DNA of 64,000 bases from Campylobacter concisus (GCF_015679985.1 NZ_CP049239.1:1550001-1614000); one strand, 5' to 3'; positions 27,718-39,196 are shown, numbered from the stretch's first letter. The notes: generated by a model from the letters alone, not told the origin. Numbers and translations are program-made.

Positions 27718-30161
27718 TGCGACAAATTTTTAAATTTATCATTGCTAAAAACAAGCTTATTATTGCTCTAATTTTAGCTTTAAGCGTAGTTTTTGGCTAT
27801 CTTAGCACTAAGCTTAGCGTTGATGCATCAGCTGAAACGCTACTGCTTGAGCATGATCCTGACTTAAAAGCTTATAGAGAGATAGCCAAACGCTACGACT
27901 CACCCGGATTTTTAGTGGTCGCTTTTACCCCAAAAGACGATCTTTTTTCACCTAAAAATTTAGAACTTATCAAAAATTTAGGTGATGAACTAGCTAAAAA
28001 CGATATGGTAAATAGCGTCATCTCTATAATAAATATTCCGCTTTTAAATAGTGTAAAAGGCGGGATCACGGGCATCTTAGATCATACTCCAACGCTGCAA
28101 GATAAAGATATAAATATTTCAAAAGCGAAGCTCGAGTTTGCCAAAAGTCCGATTTACAGCGGAAATTTGATAAGCAAAGATCTAAAAACCACAGCAATTG
28201 CTCTAAATTTAAAACAAGATGAGAAATTTAATGAGCTTGTAAATGAGAGAAATTTGCTTAGCCAAAAAGAGTCAAACGGCACTATCACACAAGCTGAGCG
28301 ACTTAAGCTAGAGGCTCTTGCCTATGAGTTTAAAGCCTACCGAGACGAGCTTAGAAAGAGCGATCACGAAAACCTTGAGGCCATAAAAGCAACCATAGCT
28401 AAATTTAACGCAAATGACGAGCTATTCTTAGGCGGCGCAAATATGATCGCTGATGATATGATAGGCTTTATAAAGAACGATCTTTTGGTTTATGGGCTAA
28501 GCGTTCTAGCGCTTCTTAGCTTTAGTTTGTGGCTATTTTTCAGGCAGGTTAGATGGATAGTTTTGCCGATGTTTATATGTGCCGTAAGTGCCATTTTTAC
28601 GACCGGAATTTTTGGCATATTTGACTGGGAAGTGACGGTCATTAGCTCAAACTACATCGCACTTCAGCTCATCATTACTATTTCAACCGTGATTCATCTT
28701 GTCGTTAGCTACCGAGAATTTTACGCAAAGCATCCAAAATATAGCCAAAATCAGCTAATTTATCTAACGCTTCGTGATAAATTCTCTCCATCTTTTTGGG
28801 CGATATTTACCACGGTTATTGGCTTTAGCTCGCTTATGAGTGCTGACATAAAGCCAGTTATCATGCTTGGCATTATGATGAGCACTGGCATTAGCGTTTC
28901 ACTTATGCTTGCATTTTTGCTATTTGGCGCGATAAATGTAAATTTAGAAAAATTAGCTCCTATTAGAACCTTTGAAAATAGCTTTAAATTTACAAAATAC
29001 TGCGCAAATTTAGCCTTAAACTCAAGAAAGATTATCTACGTAGTTTGCGTTCTAGTCGTTTGTTTTGGCGTTTATGGTATCAGCAAGATAAAGGTTGAAA
29101 ATAGCTTCATTGGCTACTTTAAAGAAAGTACAGAAATTCGCCAAGGAATGCAAGTCATTGATACTAAGCTTGGTGGCACGATACCGGTTGATGTGATAGT
29201 GAAATTTAAAGAGCAAAAACAAGAAAAAAATGCCGAGCAAGATGAGTTTGAAAATGAGTTTGAAAGCAACGCTAAGGATGCAAAGTACTGGTTTAATAGC
29301 TATCACACAAGGGTTGCTGAGAAGATTCATGATTATCTAAAAGAGCAAAAATTTGTCGGACATGTAAGCTCGCTAGCAACCCTTATAAAAGCCATAAAAG
29401 AGCTAAATAACGGCGCGAGTGATGATTTTTTATTAGCTGCGATGTATGAGAAATTACCACAAAATTATAAAAATATCTTATTAAGCCCTTATGTGAGCGT
29501 TGAAGATGATGAGCTTAGATTTAGTATAAGGATCGTCGATAGTGACTCTGAGCTTAGACGAAATTTATTTCTAAAAGAGCTTAGAGAAGGGCTAGCACAG
29601 CTTACTAAAAATGACAATGTAAGCATAGAAGTTGCCGGCATGATGGTGCTTTATAACAATATGCTTCAAAATTTACTTAGCTCGCAAGTTGATACTTTTG
29701 GGCTAACTGTCACTATACTTTTTGTCATATTTTGCTTTATCTTTAGGAGTATAAAGTTAGCAACCATTGCGATAGTTTCAAATTTAATCCCACTTTGCAC
29801 ACTCTTTGGTGTGATGGGATTTTTTGGCATTCCGCTTGATGTGATGAGTATCACGATCGCAGCCATTAGTATAGGTATCGGCGTTGATGATATTATCCAT
29901 TACATCCACCGATTTAAAGAAGAAATGCTTACAAAAAGCGTTTTTGAGAGTATTAAAGCTGCTCATGCAAGCATCGGATATGCGATGTATTACACATCAT
30001 TTACTATTTTTCTTGGTTTTAGCGTGATGATAACTAGCAATTTTATTCCAACTATATATTTTGGCTTACTAACCGATCTTGTTATGGTTTTTATGCTTCT
30101 TGGTGCACTAATCATCTTACCAAGCCTCATTGCGAGCTTTGTAAAAAAGAGCGATATTTAA
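27717..30161 (+). CDS. RND/MMPL-family permease of the Mla-like operon
   Basis: An 814-residue inner-membrane protein with the RND layout: TM1 (about 10-28), a large periplasmic loop, TMs 2-6 (about 255-410), TM7 (about 430-450), a second periplasmic loop and TMs 8-12 (about 670-810). The second half carries ITIAAISIGIGVDDIIHYIHRFKEE, the MMPL/HpnN-type signature with acidic residues for proton coupling. It resembles hopanoid/lipid transporters of the HpnN group more than drug exporters, and no membrane-fusion or TolC partner is adjacent. Linkage to mlaA-mlaC suggests that it replaces the MlaFEDB complex. That function is inference. Confidence 0.83.
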   Translation: MRQIFKFIIAKNKLIIALILALSVVFGYLSTKLSVDASAETLLLEHDPDLKAYREIAKRYDSPGFLVVAFTPKDDLFSPKNLELIKNLGDELAKNDMVNSVISIINIPLLNSVKGGITGILDHTPTLQDKDINISKAKLEFAKSPIYSGNLISKDLKTTAIALNLKQDEKFNELVNERNLLSQKESNGTITQAERLKLEALAYEFKAYRDELRKSDHENLEAIKATIAKFNANDELFLGGANMIADDMIGFIKNDLLVYGLSVLALLSFSLWLFFRQVRWIVLPMFICAVSAIFTTGIFGIFDWEVTVISSNYIALQLIITISTVIHLVVSYREFYAKHPKYSQNQLIYLTLRDKFSPSFWAIFTTVIGFSSLMSADIKPVIMLGIMMSTGISVSLMLAFLLFGAINVNLEKLAPIRTFENSFKFTKYCANLALNSRKIIYVVCVLVVCFGVYGISKIKVENSFIGYFKESTEIRQGMQVIDTKLGGTIPVDVIVKFKEQKQEKNAEQDEFENEFESNAKDAKYWFNSYHTRVAEKIHDYLKEQKFVGHVSSLATLIKAIKELNNGASDDFLLAAMYEKLPQNYKNILLSPYVSVEDDELRFSIRIVDSDSELRRNLFLKELREGLAQLTKNDNVSIEVAGMMVLYNNMLQNLLSSQVDTFGLTVTILFVIFCFIFRSIKLATIAIVSNLIPLCTLFGVMGFFGIPLDVMSITIAAISIGIGVDDIIHYIHRFKEEMLTKSVFESIKAAHASIGYAMYYTSFTIFLGFSVMITSNFIPTIYFGLLTDLVMVFMLLGALIILPSLIASFVKKSDI

Positions 30162-30168
30162 GCTAAAT

Positions 30169-30714
30169 TTATTTGATAACTTTGATGAACGAGTAGACAT
30201 CGGCCACGCCGTCAATGTGCTTAGCATACCAAATAGCATGTTTTTCTTGCTCAATGCTATCAACTACGCCGCTAAATACAACATCACAGCCAACTATGCT
30301 AACACGCACATTTGTGCCCTCAACTATACTATCTTTAAAAAGATTTTGCTTTAAGTTTGCAAGAATTTTTAGACTATCGCATGGATACTCTGGCTTTTTG
30401 ATACGAAGATAGGTATAAATTTTCCGCACTCCATCTGTGCTTTTGGCTAATTCTACTAGCTTATCTTCAAGCTCTTTACTATCAACGAGTCCGATAAGAT
30501 AAGCATCTCCGTAAAAAACCTCTATCTCGATATCAATATTACTAAGACTTTTTGAAAATAAAATTTTGCTTTGCAATTTGCTTTGTATAAATTTATCTCT
30601 TGTGATCGAGTAAATACCACGTTTATCGCGTGAAATAGAGTATGCATCATATACATTTAGTGGCGCGGTTGCTGGGGTTAGTACTGAAGAGCAAGAGCAA
30701 AAAAATAGAGCCAA
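30169..30714 (-). CDS. BON-domain lipoprotein
   Basis: A probable outer-membrane lipoprotein with two BON domains (about residues 45-105 and 110-181; GDAYLIGLVDSKELEDKLVELAKSTDGVRKIYTYL and VSIVGCDVVFSGVVDSIEQEKHAIWYAKHIDGV), which bind phospholipid in related OsmY/DolP proteins. The TTG at 30714 leaves a short signal. The frame stays open upstream and reads ILKFSVFAFLALFFCSCSS from a CTG (30744) or ATT (30741) with AAGGA just before it, giving a proper lipoprotein signal, so the real start is probably non-canonical and about 9-10 residues earlier. It is convergent with the RND gene, 7 bases away. Confidence 0.82.
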   Translation of the reverse strand: MALFFCSCSSVLTPATAPLNVYDAYSISRDKRGIYSITRDKFIQSKLQSKILFSKSLSNIDIEIEVFYGDAYLIGLVDSKELEDKLVELAKSTDGVRKIYTYLRIKKPEYPCDSLKILANLKQNLFKDSIVEGTNVRVSIVGCDVVFSGVVDSIEQEKHAIWYAKHIDGVADVYSFIKVIK

Positions 30715-30819
30715 AAATGCAAAAACGCTAAATTTTAAAATCAGAAATCCTTTTGTAATTTCAAAAAGTTTATAGAAAATGGGCTAAAATTTATCTAAAT
30801 CTGCTAAAATAAAGCACAC

Positions 30820-30917
30820 GGAGGATAAAGTAATCTGGTGATGCTCACGGGCTTCAAACCCGATGACTGGGCGGTTGACCGTCTGGTGGGGAGTTCGATT
30901 CTCTCATCCTCTCGCCA
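30820..30917 (+). tRNA. selC: tRNA-Sec (anticodon TCA)
   Basis: The segment folds as a selenocysteine tRNA: anticodon stem GGGCT/AACCC region with loop CTTCAAA (anticodon TCA, reads UGA), a long variable arm (near TGGGCGGTTGACCGTCTGGT), T arm GGGAG-TTCGATT-CTCTC and encoded CCA. The acceptor GGAGGAT pairs with ATCCTCT with a G-U at the end. One extra base before GCCA makes the exact 5' end (30819 or 30820) uncertain. A -10-like TAAAAT lies upstream. Its presence implies a Sec-containing enzyme elsewhere, typically formate dehydrogenase. Confidence 0.88.
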
Positions 30918-30923
30918 CTCACT

Positions 30924-31583
30924 TTAAATTTTACTTTTATCAAGCAAATTTATAATCTCAAACAAAATAAAGCTTAATACAACCAAAACAAGGCTTAAAA
31001 TCAGCGCTTCATCACTTTTGCCATCGTATACGGCATTATAAATGGCAAGCGAAATAGTGTCTGTTTTGCCTATGATATTGCCACCCAAAATTAGTGTTAT
31101 GCCAACCTCGCCAAGCCCACGCGAGATCGCTAGAACAAAAGCCGATGCTACGCTTTTCGCAACGCATGGAAAGAGCACGAAAATAGCTGTTTGAAATTTA
31201 TCTTTCCCAAGGCTGTATGCTGCTTCACTTAGGCTTTTTGAAAGTGAGCCAAGAGCAGAAGCGACAGGCTTTACAAATAGTGGTAAAGAGGCTATAAAAG
31301 CAGCTAGCACAAGAGCCTTAAAACTAAAAATAATTTCTAAATTTAAAGCCTTGCCGACGATACCATTTTTGCCAAGCAGATAAAGCAGTAAAAATCCAGT
31401 AGCAATGGGCGGAAAGATGAGCGGAAAAGTTACGATCATCTCTAAAATAGCTTTAAATTTAGCCTTACTAAAAGCTAAATAATAAGCCAGAGCCAGCCCA
31501 AAAACGATAAGCAAAGCCCCTTGGCACAAAACGACCTTTATGCTTAAAAATAGCGGATCAAAAAGCCAAGAGAGCTCTTGCAA
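30924..31583 (-). CDS. ModB-like oxyanion ABC permease (second set)
   Basis: A 219-residue permease of the ModB/TupB type with about five transmembrane helices, FPLIFPPIATGFLLLYLLG and the EAA loop SEAAYSLGKDKFQTAIFVLFP, then AISRGLGEVGITLILGG, the ModB signature. It differs strongly from modB at 22779. It sits 8 bases after the ModA-like gene, and no ATPase gene is adjacent, so it may use ModC or a distant partner. Molybdate versus tungstate specificity is not decidable. Confidence 0.85.
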   Translation of the reverse strand: MQELSWLFDPLFLSIKVVLCQGALLIVFGLALAYYLAFSKAKFKAILEMIVTFPLIFPPIATGFLLLYLLGKNGIVGKALNLEIIFSFKALVLAAFIASLPLFVKPVASALGSLSKSLSEAAYSLGKDKFQTAIFVLFPCVAKSVASAFVLAISRGLGEVGITLILGGNIIGKTDTISLAIYNAVYDGKSDEALILSLVLVVLSFILFEIINLLDKSKI

Positions 31584-31591
31584 GCTTAGCC

Positions 31592-32290
31592 TTATCTTAT
31601 GCCAAATTTAGTGTAAATTTCTTTTGATCTCTCGCTTTTTAGCTCATCCAGAAATTTAACGCAATCAGCCTTTTTATCGCATTCTTCAAGCTTTGCAGCT
31701 ACAATGTTTGCTGGAGTATAAAGCGCTCTGTCTATCAAAATAAAACTACCAAATTCGTCTTTGTGTGCATTTAGTTCGGTCTGGTTGATGAACCCAGCAT
31801 CAACTTCACCGTTTAATATATAAGTAATGACTTGTGGCACGCCAGCAACTGCTAAAATTTTATCCTTTAGCTCGCCACTTAAATTTGCTTTTTGCATAAA
31901 TTCATTTGCTCTTTTGCCATAAACCGTCTTTGTTGCATCTGGCATAGCGATCTTAGAAAGAGTTTTTAGCTCTTCAACTTTTTCTATTTTTACACCTTTT
32001 TTAGTAGCCAGCACCAAGGCACCTGAGCCTAAATTTACATACTCAGCGATCTTTAGATCAGACTTTTTCAAAAAGTCCTCATCGCCCACGATCACGTCAG
32101 TTTTACCCTCTTTTGCCTGAGCCATGATAGCTGTGATGTTCGCAAAAGAAGTGTCGATATTTACGCCATCTTTTTTGAGATTTTGCGCGACTGCCTCAAC
32201 TATCTTTTTATATCCGCCACCAGCACTTACTAGCAAATTTTCATTGCCAAATGCAAAAATTGCGACCATTAAAAGTAAGAACTTTTTCAT
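31592..32290 (-). CDS. ModA-like oxyanion-binding protein (second set)
   Basis: A 232-residue periplasmic binding protein with a signal peptide (KKFLLLMVAIFAFGNE) and the ModA/WtpA-type two-lobe pattern: LLVSAGGGYKKIVEAVAQNL, ANITAIMAQAKEGKTDVIVGD, KIAMPDATKTVYGKRANEFM, and GVPQVITYILNGEVDAGFINQTE. Ligand is probably molybdate or tungstate. The gene pair lies beside selC, and Mo/W plus Sec would both serve formate dehydrogenase; that link is inference. Confidence 0.83.
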   Translation of the reverse strand: MKKFLLLMVAIFAFGNENLLVSAGGGYKKIVEAVAQNLKKDGVNIDTSFANITAIMAQAKEGKTDVIVGDEDFLKKSDLKIAEYVNLGSGALVLATKKGVKIEKVEELKTLSKIAMPDATKTVYGKRANEFMQKANLSGELKDKILAVAGVPQVITYILNGEVDAGFINQTELNAHKDEFGSFILIDRALYTPANIVAAKLEECDKKADCVKFLDELKSERSKEIYTKFGIR

Positions 32291-32388
32291 ATTTTTCCTT
32301 TAAAAGTAAAATTTCAAGATTTTATAAAATATACTCTTATACATTCTTAAAATATATTTTTATAATTTTCACTTTTCTACTAAAATGC

Positions 32389-32394
32389 TATAAT
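32389..32394 (+). promoter_or_regulatory. Probable -10 box for pncB
   Basis: TATAAT about 20 bases before the ATG, following an AT-rich stretch with TTTTCTACTAAAATGC. AAAAAAGGAC provides the ribosome site. Confidence 0.5.
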
Positions 32395-32414
32395 CACGCT
32401 AAAAAAGGACAAAC

Positions 32415-33503
32415 ATGAACGAACTTGAGCTAAAGATGCAAGGCAAGATAGATAGGCTAACAGACAAGACCTTTAAGCTAGATCCAAGGATCGGCGAGGG
32501 ATATTTCACAGCGAAATATTTTCTAAAAGTAAATGAGATAATTAAGCAAAATTTGCCAGATCAGCACGTGACGATGCAGTTTTTCCAAAGGCGCGATGAT
32601 ATCGTGCTTTGTGGCATTGACGAGGTTTTAGCCATCATCAATAAATTTGCCAAAAACTCAAGCGAGCTTGAAATTTACGCACTTGATGATGGCGATATTA
32701 TAAACGCAAACGAGCCAGTTTTAAAAATAAGCGGCAAGTATGAAAATTTTGGCTTTTTAGAAAATGTGATCGACGCGACGCTTACTAGAAGAAGCTGTGT
32801 AGCGACAAACTCAAGAGATGTGATAAGAGCGGCAAATGGCAAGGACGTCTTTAGCATGGCGGATAGGCAAGATGACATCTGCACGCAACCAGGCGACGGC
32901 TATGCATCATTTGTAGGCGGCATCAAAAAGGTCGCCACAGATGCTCAGGGCGAGCTTACTGGGCTAAAAGGTGGTGGCACCATGCCTCATGCACTCATTC
33001 AAATGTGCGGCGGGGATATAGTAAAAGCCTCAGAAATTTATGCTAAAACCTTTGAAAATGAAAAGATCACGGCTTTGGTGGACTATAACAACGACGTGAT
33101 CACAGACGCATTAAGGGCTGCAAATGCCTTAAAAGAGAGGCTTGGTGCGGTTAGAGTTGATACTAGTAAAAATTTGATAGATAAGTATTTTGAGGACAAA
33201 GATACGAGCAAATTTGACCCACACGGCGTTTGCAAGGAGCTTATATTTGCTCTAAGAGAGGCGCTTGATAAAGCTGGCTTTAAATACGTTAAAATAGTCG
33301 TTAGCTCAGGCTTTAGCCCTAAAATTATAAAAGAATTTGAAACTTATAATACGCCGGTTGATACTTATGGCGTTGGAAGTTATCTTGTTAAAAATGACAT
33401 TTGTGGCTTTACTGGTGATCTAGTCGAGCTAAATGGCAAAGATGAGGCTAAATTTGGTAGGAAAAATTTCGCTTCAGATAGGCTAAAGAGAGTGAAATTT
33501 TAA
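32415..33503 (+). CDS. pncB: Nicotinate phosphoribosyltransferase
   Basis: Converts nicotinate and PRPP to nicotinate mononucleotide in NAD salvage. The 362-residue protein matches the short NAPRTase type: LDPRIGEGYFTAKYF near the N-terminus, VTMQFFQRRDDIVLCG, ATLTRRSCVATNSRDV, MADRQDDICTQPGDGYA and GGTMPHALIQ with the active-site His, then VDTSKNLIDKYF and VSSGFSPKIIKEF as the phosphate-binding end. It has its own promoter and is followed 8 bases later by a small secreted protein gene. Confidence 0.93.
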   Translation: MNELELKMQGKIDRLTDKTFKLDPRIGEGYFTAKYFLKVNEIIKQNLPDQHVTMQFFQRRDDIVLCGIDEVLAIINKFAKNSSELEIYALDDGDIINANEPVLKISGKYENFGFLENVIDATLTRRSCVATNSRDVIRAANGKDVFSMADRQDDICTQPGDGYASFVGGIKKVATDAQGELTGLKGGGTMPHALIQMCGGDIVKASEIYAKTFENEKITALVDYNNDVITDALRAANALKERLGAVRVDTSKNLIDKYFEDKDTSKFDPHGVCKELIFALREALDKAGFKYVKIVVSSGFSPKIIKEFETYNTPVDTYGVGSYLVKNDICGFTGDLVELNGKDEAKFGRKNFASDRLKRVKF

Positions 33504-33511
33504 GAGAAAAG

Positions 33512-34009
33512 ATGAAATTTATAAAAATTTTAATGCTTCTGTCACTTTTGCTGACTACTTGCACCGCCGCAAACTACGCTAACGCTTTTGAAAAGGTTGG
33601 CATCTTTGAAGACGGAGTTTATCGCTTTAGCCAAAATGGCCTCGGTGTCAAAAAAGACCTGCTTATAAAGGTGATCTCAGTACAAAACTTGGATAGCTCA
33701 CGCAAAAAGATCATCTCCATGCTAAATATCCCTAAAAAATCTAAAATTACTGACTTTAAAACAAGCGGTGCTGGCGTAATAGTATGGCCATTTTACGAGT
33801 TTGAGGGTAATTTTATAACGACAATAATCGTTGAAAATATAAAAAAAGAAGATGGCGATCAAAAACTGCTTAAGATGCTTGAACTTAAGCATCCGTTTTA
33901 CTCGACAATCTTCACACGAAGAAAAGGGGCTAAAGACGCCATAGACGTGAAATACGTGCTAAATTTCAAAGAGGCAAAGCTGGTAAAATCGTTTCAAAAC
34001 CGCCCTTAA
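33512..34009 (+). CDS. Hypothetical secreted protein
   Basis: A 165-residue protein with a signal peptide (MKFIKILMLLSLLLTTCTA, with a probable cut near ANYANA). The mature part is basic and mostly beta/alpha with no motif I recognise (GVYRFSQNGLGVKKDLLIKV, GAGVIVWPFYEFEGNF). A lipoprotein processed at the Cys in LLTTC is less likely but possible. It follows pncB closely and probably shares its transcript, but the function is unknown. Confidence 0.65.
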   Translation: MKFIKILMLLSLLLTTCTAANYANAFEKVGIFEDGVYRFSQNGLGVKKDLLIKVISVQNLDSSRKKIISMLNIPKKSKITDFKTSGAGVIVWPFYEFEGNFITTIIVENIKKEDGDQKLLKMLELKHPFYSTIFTRRKGAKDAIDVKYVLNFKEAKLVKSFQNRP

Positions 34010-34064
34010 AACTTTATTTTAAATAAATTTCATTAAAATGGCGTAATCAAAAAAAGGATCATCT

Positions 34065-34937
34065 TTGCATAATCTAAAAACTATAAATGTCGCCCACTCG
34101 CCTGATGCCGACGATATTTTCATGTATGCCGCGGTCAAATTTGGCTGGGTTAGCAGTAAAAATTTAGCCTTCACATCAAAGGCGCTTGATATAGAAACGC
34201 TAAACGAAGAGGCGCTAAAAGGCACTTATGAGGCAACAGCGATCAGCTTTGCACTCTATCCTAAAATTTGCGATGAATTTGCACTTTTACGCTGTGCGGT
34301 GAGCTTTGGTAATGGATATGGCCCAAAGCTTATCAAGCTAAAAGGCAAGCAGCTAAAGCGAAATTTTAAAGTCGCACTCTCTGGTAAAAATACGACAAAC
34401 GCCCTGCTCTTTCGCATAGCCTACCCAGAGGCAAGGATCGTTTATAAAAATTTCTTAGAGATCGAAAATGCCGTGCTTAGCGGCGAAGTCGATGCTGGCG
34501 TGCTTATACATGAAAGTATCTTAAATTTCTCAGACCAGCTCTGCGTAGAGCGCGAAATTTGGGATATCTGGAGCGAGCTAAACGGCGAAAATTTACCGCT
34601 TCCACTTGGCGGCATGGCGCTTAGACGAAGTCTGCCGATAACCGACGCGATCGAGTGCGAGAGAGTGCTTAGCGAGGCCGTTAGGATCGCCACTTCGCAC
34701 AAGCCATTTTTATCTCACATGCTAATGGAGCGAAACCTCATCAGAGTTGGCAAAGATGAGCTTAAAACGTATCTAAATTTATACGCAAATGACGAGTCAA
34801 TAAGCATGAACGAAACGCAGCTAAAAGCGCTAAATAAGCTCTATCAAATAGGCTATGACAAAGGTTTTTTTGAAAAAGCTATCGACGTAAACGACTACCT
34901 AATTCCAACTGAATACAACGAAGTAAGGTTTAGCTGA
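34065..34937 (+). CDS. mqnD: 1,4-dihydroxy-6-naphthoate synthase (futalosine pathway)
   Basis: Converts cyclic de-hypoxanthine futalosine to 1,4-dihydroxy-6-naphthoate in the futalosine route to menaquinone used by Campylobacter. The 290-residue protein has the MqnD start motif NVAHSPDADDIFMYAAV and the periplasmic-binding-protein-like two-lobe fold, with YEATAISFALYPKI, SFGNGYGPKLI, VDAGVLIHESILNF and NLPLPLGGMALRR. It starts at TTG with AAAGGATC upstream and overlaps fliQ by one base. Confidence 0.91.
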   Translation: MHNLKTINVAHSPDADDIFMYAAVKFGWVSSKNLAFTSKALDIETLNEEALKGTYEATAISFALYPKICDEFALLRCAVSFGNGYGPKLIKLKGKQLKRNFKVALSGKNTTNALLFRIAYPEARIVYKNFLEIENAVLSGEVDAGVLIHESILNFSDQLCVEREIWDIWSELNGENLPLPLGGMALRRSLPITDAIECERVLSEAVRIATSHKPFLSHMLMERNLIRVGKDELKTYLNLYANDESISMNETQLKALNKLYQIGYDKGFFEKAIDVNDYLIPTEYNEVRFS

Positions 34938-35203
34938 TGCAAAGTACGCTTGTCTCACTTGGAGTTGAAACCTTTAAGATCGCCCTTTACATCAGCCTTC
35001 CGATGCTGCTAAGCGGCCTAATCGCAGGTCTTATCATCTCCATTTTTCAAGCGACCACACAGATAAACGAAACCACGCTAAGCTTTGTGCCAAAAATTTT
35101 GCTAGTTGTCGTTGTCATCATATTTTTGATGCCTTGGATGATCTCGATGATGGTTGAATTTACCACTCGCATGTTTGAGTTTATACCGGAATTTATCCAG
35201 TGA
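34937..35203 (+). CDS. fliQ: Flagellar export apparatus protein FliQ
   Basis: An 88-residue inner-membrane protein of the flagellar type III export gate, with two hydrophobic hairpins (LYISLPMLLSGLIAGLIISI and ILLVVVVIIFLMPWMISMM) and the conserved FQATTQINETTLSFVPK between them. It sits in a tight mqnD-fliQ-murB overlap (stop/start overlaps at both ends), away from other flagellar genes, an arrangement common in Campylobacter. Confidence 0.95.
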   Translation: MQSTLVSLGVETFKIALYISLPMLLSGLIAGLIISIFQATTQINETTLSFVPKILLVVVVIIFLMPWMISMMVEFTTRMFEFIPEFIQ

Positions 35204-35997
35204 CGAGGCTTGTTGATTTTTCTAAAATTACCTCGGTTAGGATAGGCGGCGTGCATGAAGTTTTTGAGGTAACTAGCCTTGAAGATCTAAAATCGCCTCA
35301 CTTTTTAGGCGCTGTGATGATAGGCGGAGGTAACAACCTACTCATCTCGCCAAATCCCCCAAAAATGGCGATGCTTGGCAAGAGCTTTGACTATATAAAT
35401 TTAGAATGCTTCGGCGATAAAATTTGCCTTGAGATAGGAGCTGCGACAAAATCTGCCAAAATTTATAACTTCTGCAAACAAAACAATATCGCGAACCTTG
35501 AGTTTTTAAAAAATATCCCAGGCACACTTGGCGGACTTATCAAGATGAACGCTGGACTGCTTAAATTTAGCATAAGCGACAACCTCACGCATGTGCGTCT
35601 GGCTCGTGGCTGGGTGAGCAAGGATGAGATAAACTTTAGCTACCGCCACAGCGGCATAGATGAGGCTATTTTGGGGGCTAAATTTGAGCTTCAAAGTGGC
35701 TTTGACGTAAGCATTTCTGAAGCTATCAGCGCAAAAAGGGCAAATCAGCCAAAAGGAGCTAGCTTTGGTAGCTGCTTTGTAAATCCAGAGGGGTACTTTG
35801 CAGGGGCATTGCTTGAGGCGGTTGGACTAAAAGGATACGCGATAGGCGGAGCGAAATTTAGCGAGGAGCACGCAAATTTTTTGATAAATTTTAACCACGC
35901 AAGCTTTGAGGACGCCACTAGCCTTATAAATTTGGCAAAGACTAGAGTTTTAGAGAAATTTGGAGTAGAGCTTAAGACTGAAGTTTGCATTTTATAA
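35200..35997 (+). CDS. murB: UDP-N-acetylenolpyruvoylglucosamine reductase
   Basis: FAD enzyme that reduces UDP-GlcNAc-enolpyruvate to UDP-MurNAc in peptidoglycan synthesis. The 265-residue protein has the FAD-binding segment MIGGGNNLLISPNPP, NLEFLKNIPGTLGGLIKMNAG, the catalytic Ser region (KGASFGSCFVNPEGYFAG) and FSEEHANFLIN, and is of the short MurB form. It starts at GTG overlapping the fliQ TGA. Confidence 0.94.
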   Translation: MTRLVDFSKITSVRIGGVHEVFEVTSLEDLKSPHFLGAVMIGGGNNLLISPNPPKMAMLGKSFDYINLECFGDKICLEIGAATKSAKIYNFCKQNNIANLEFLKNIPGTLGGLIKMNAGLLKFSISDNLTHVRLARGWVSKDEINFSYRHSGIDEAILGAKFELQSGFDVSISEAISAKRANQPKGASFGSCFVNPEGYFAGALLEAVGLKGYAIGGAKFSEEHANFLINFNHASFEDATSLINLAKTRVLEKFGVELKTEVCIL

Positions 35998-36005
35998 GGA
36001 CGATG

Positions 36006-36494
36006 ATGAGTGAGTTTTTGAGCGAAGTTTTTACCCTTTCATTTTTATTTATAGCTATTGGGTTTTACGCCATTTATAGGGCTAAAAAGGCGCAAAGCGA
36101 GCATGAGAAAAATGTGGCTGATTACGATAAAAATCTGCTAAATTTTGCCAAAATTTTAGGCGTTCAAAATCATATAGACCTAGTTAAATTTGATGAAATT
36201 TTAGCCCAGGCCTTAAAAGAAAAACTAATTTTTAAATTTAATAAATCTACCTCACAAGAGGAATTTATCTCTTTTATAAAAGATGAAAATTTCAAAAATA
36301 AGCCCCAAATTTCACAAAATAATATAGACGAAGCCTTTTTAAATCTTTGCGCAAGCTCGCTTGTAGAGCCACTTAAGCTAGCAATACTAAAAAACGAAGA
36401 TCAAATTTATGGATTTTTGTTTGAAAAAGAGCACCTTTTTGCTCTTATTGATAGCGCTGCGCTGCTTGGCGAAAATATTATAATTTGCGAGTAA
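36006..36494 (+). CDS. Hypothetical membrane-anchored protein
   Basis: A 162-residue protein with one N-terminal transmembrane helix (VFTLSFLFIAIGFYAIYRAKKA) and a soluble, mostly helical, charged remainder. The frame extends back into murB, but AAGGA at 35996-36000 fits the ATG at 36006 (or 36003). No known domain is recognised. It lies between murB and recA. Confidence 0.65.
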   Translation: MSEFLSEVFTLSFLFIAIGFYAIYRAKKAQSEHEKNVADYDKNLLNFAKILGVQNHIDLVKFDEILAQALKEKLIFKFNKSTSQEEFISFIKDENFKNKPQISQNNIDEAFLNLCASSLVEPLKLAILKNEDQIYGFLFEKEHLFALIDSAALLGENIIICE

Positions 36495-36556
36495 ATCAAG
36501 TAAAATTCATCTCTTTTTAGATAAAATCAAGCCAAATTTCAACTATAAGGTAAAAA

Positions 36557-39191
<2,635 letters not shown>

Positions 39192-39196
39192 GAATG

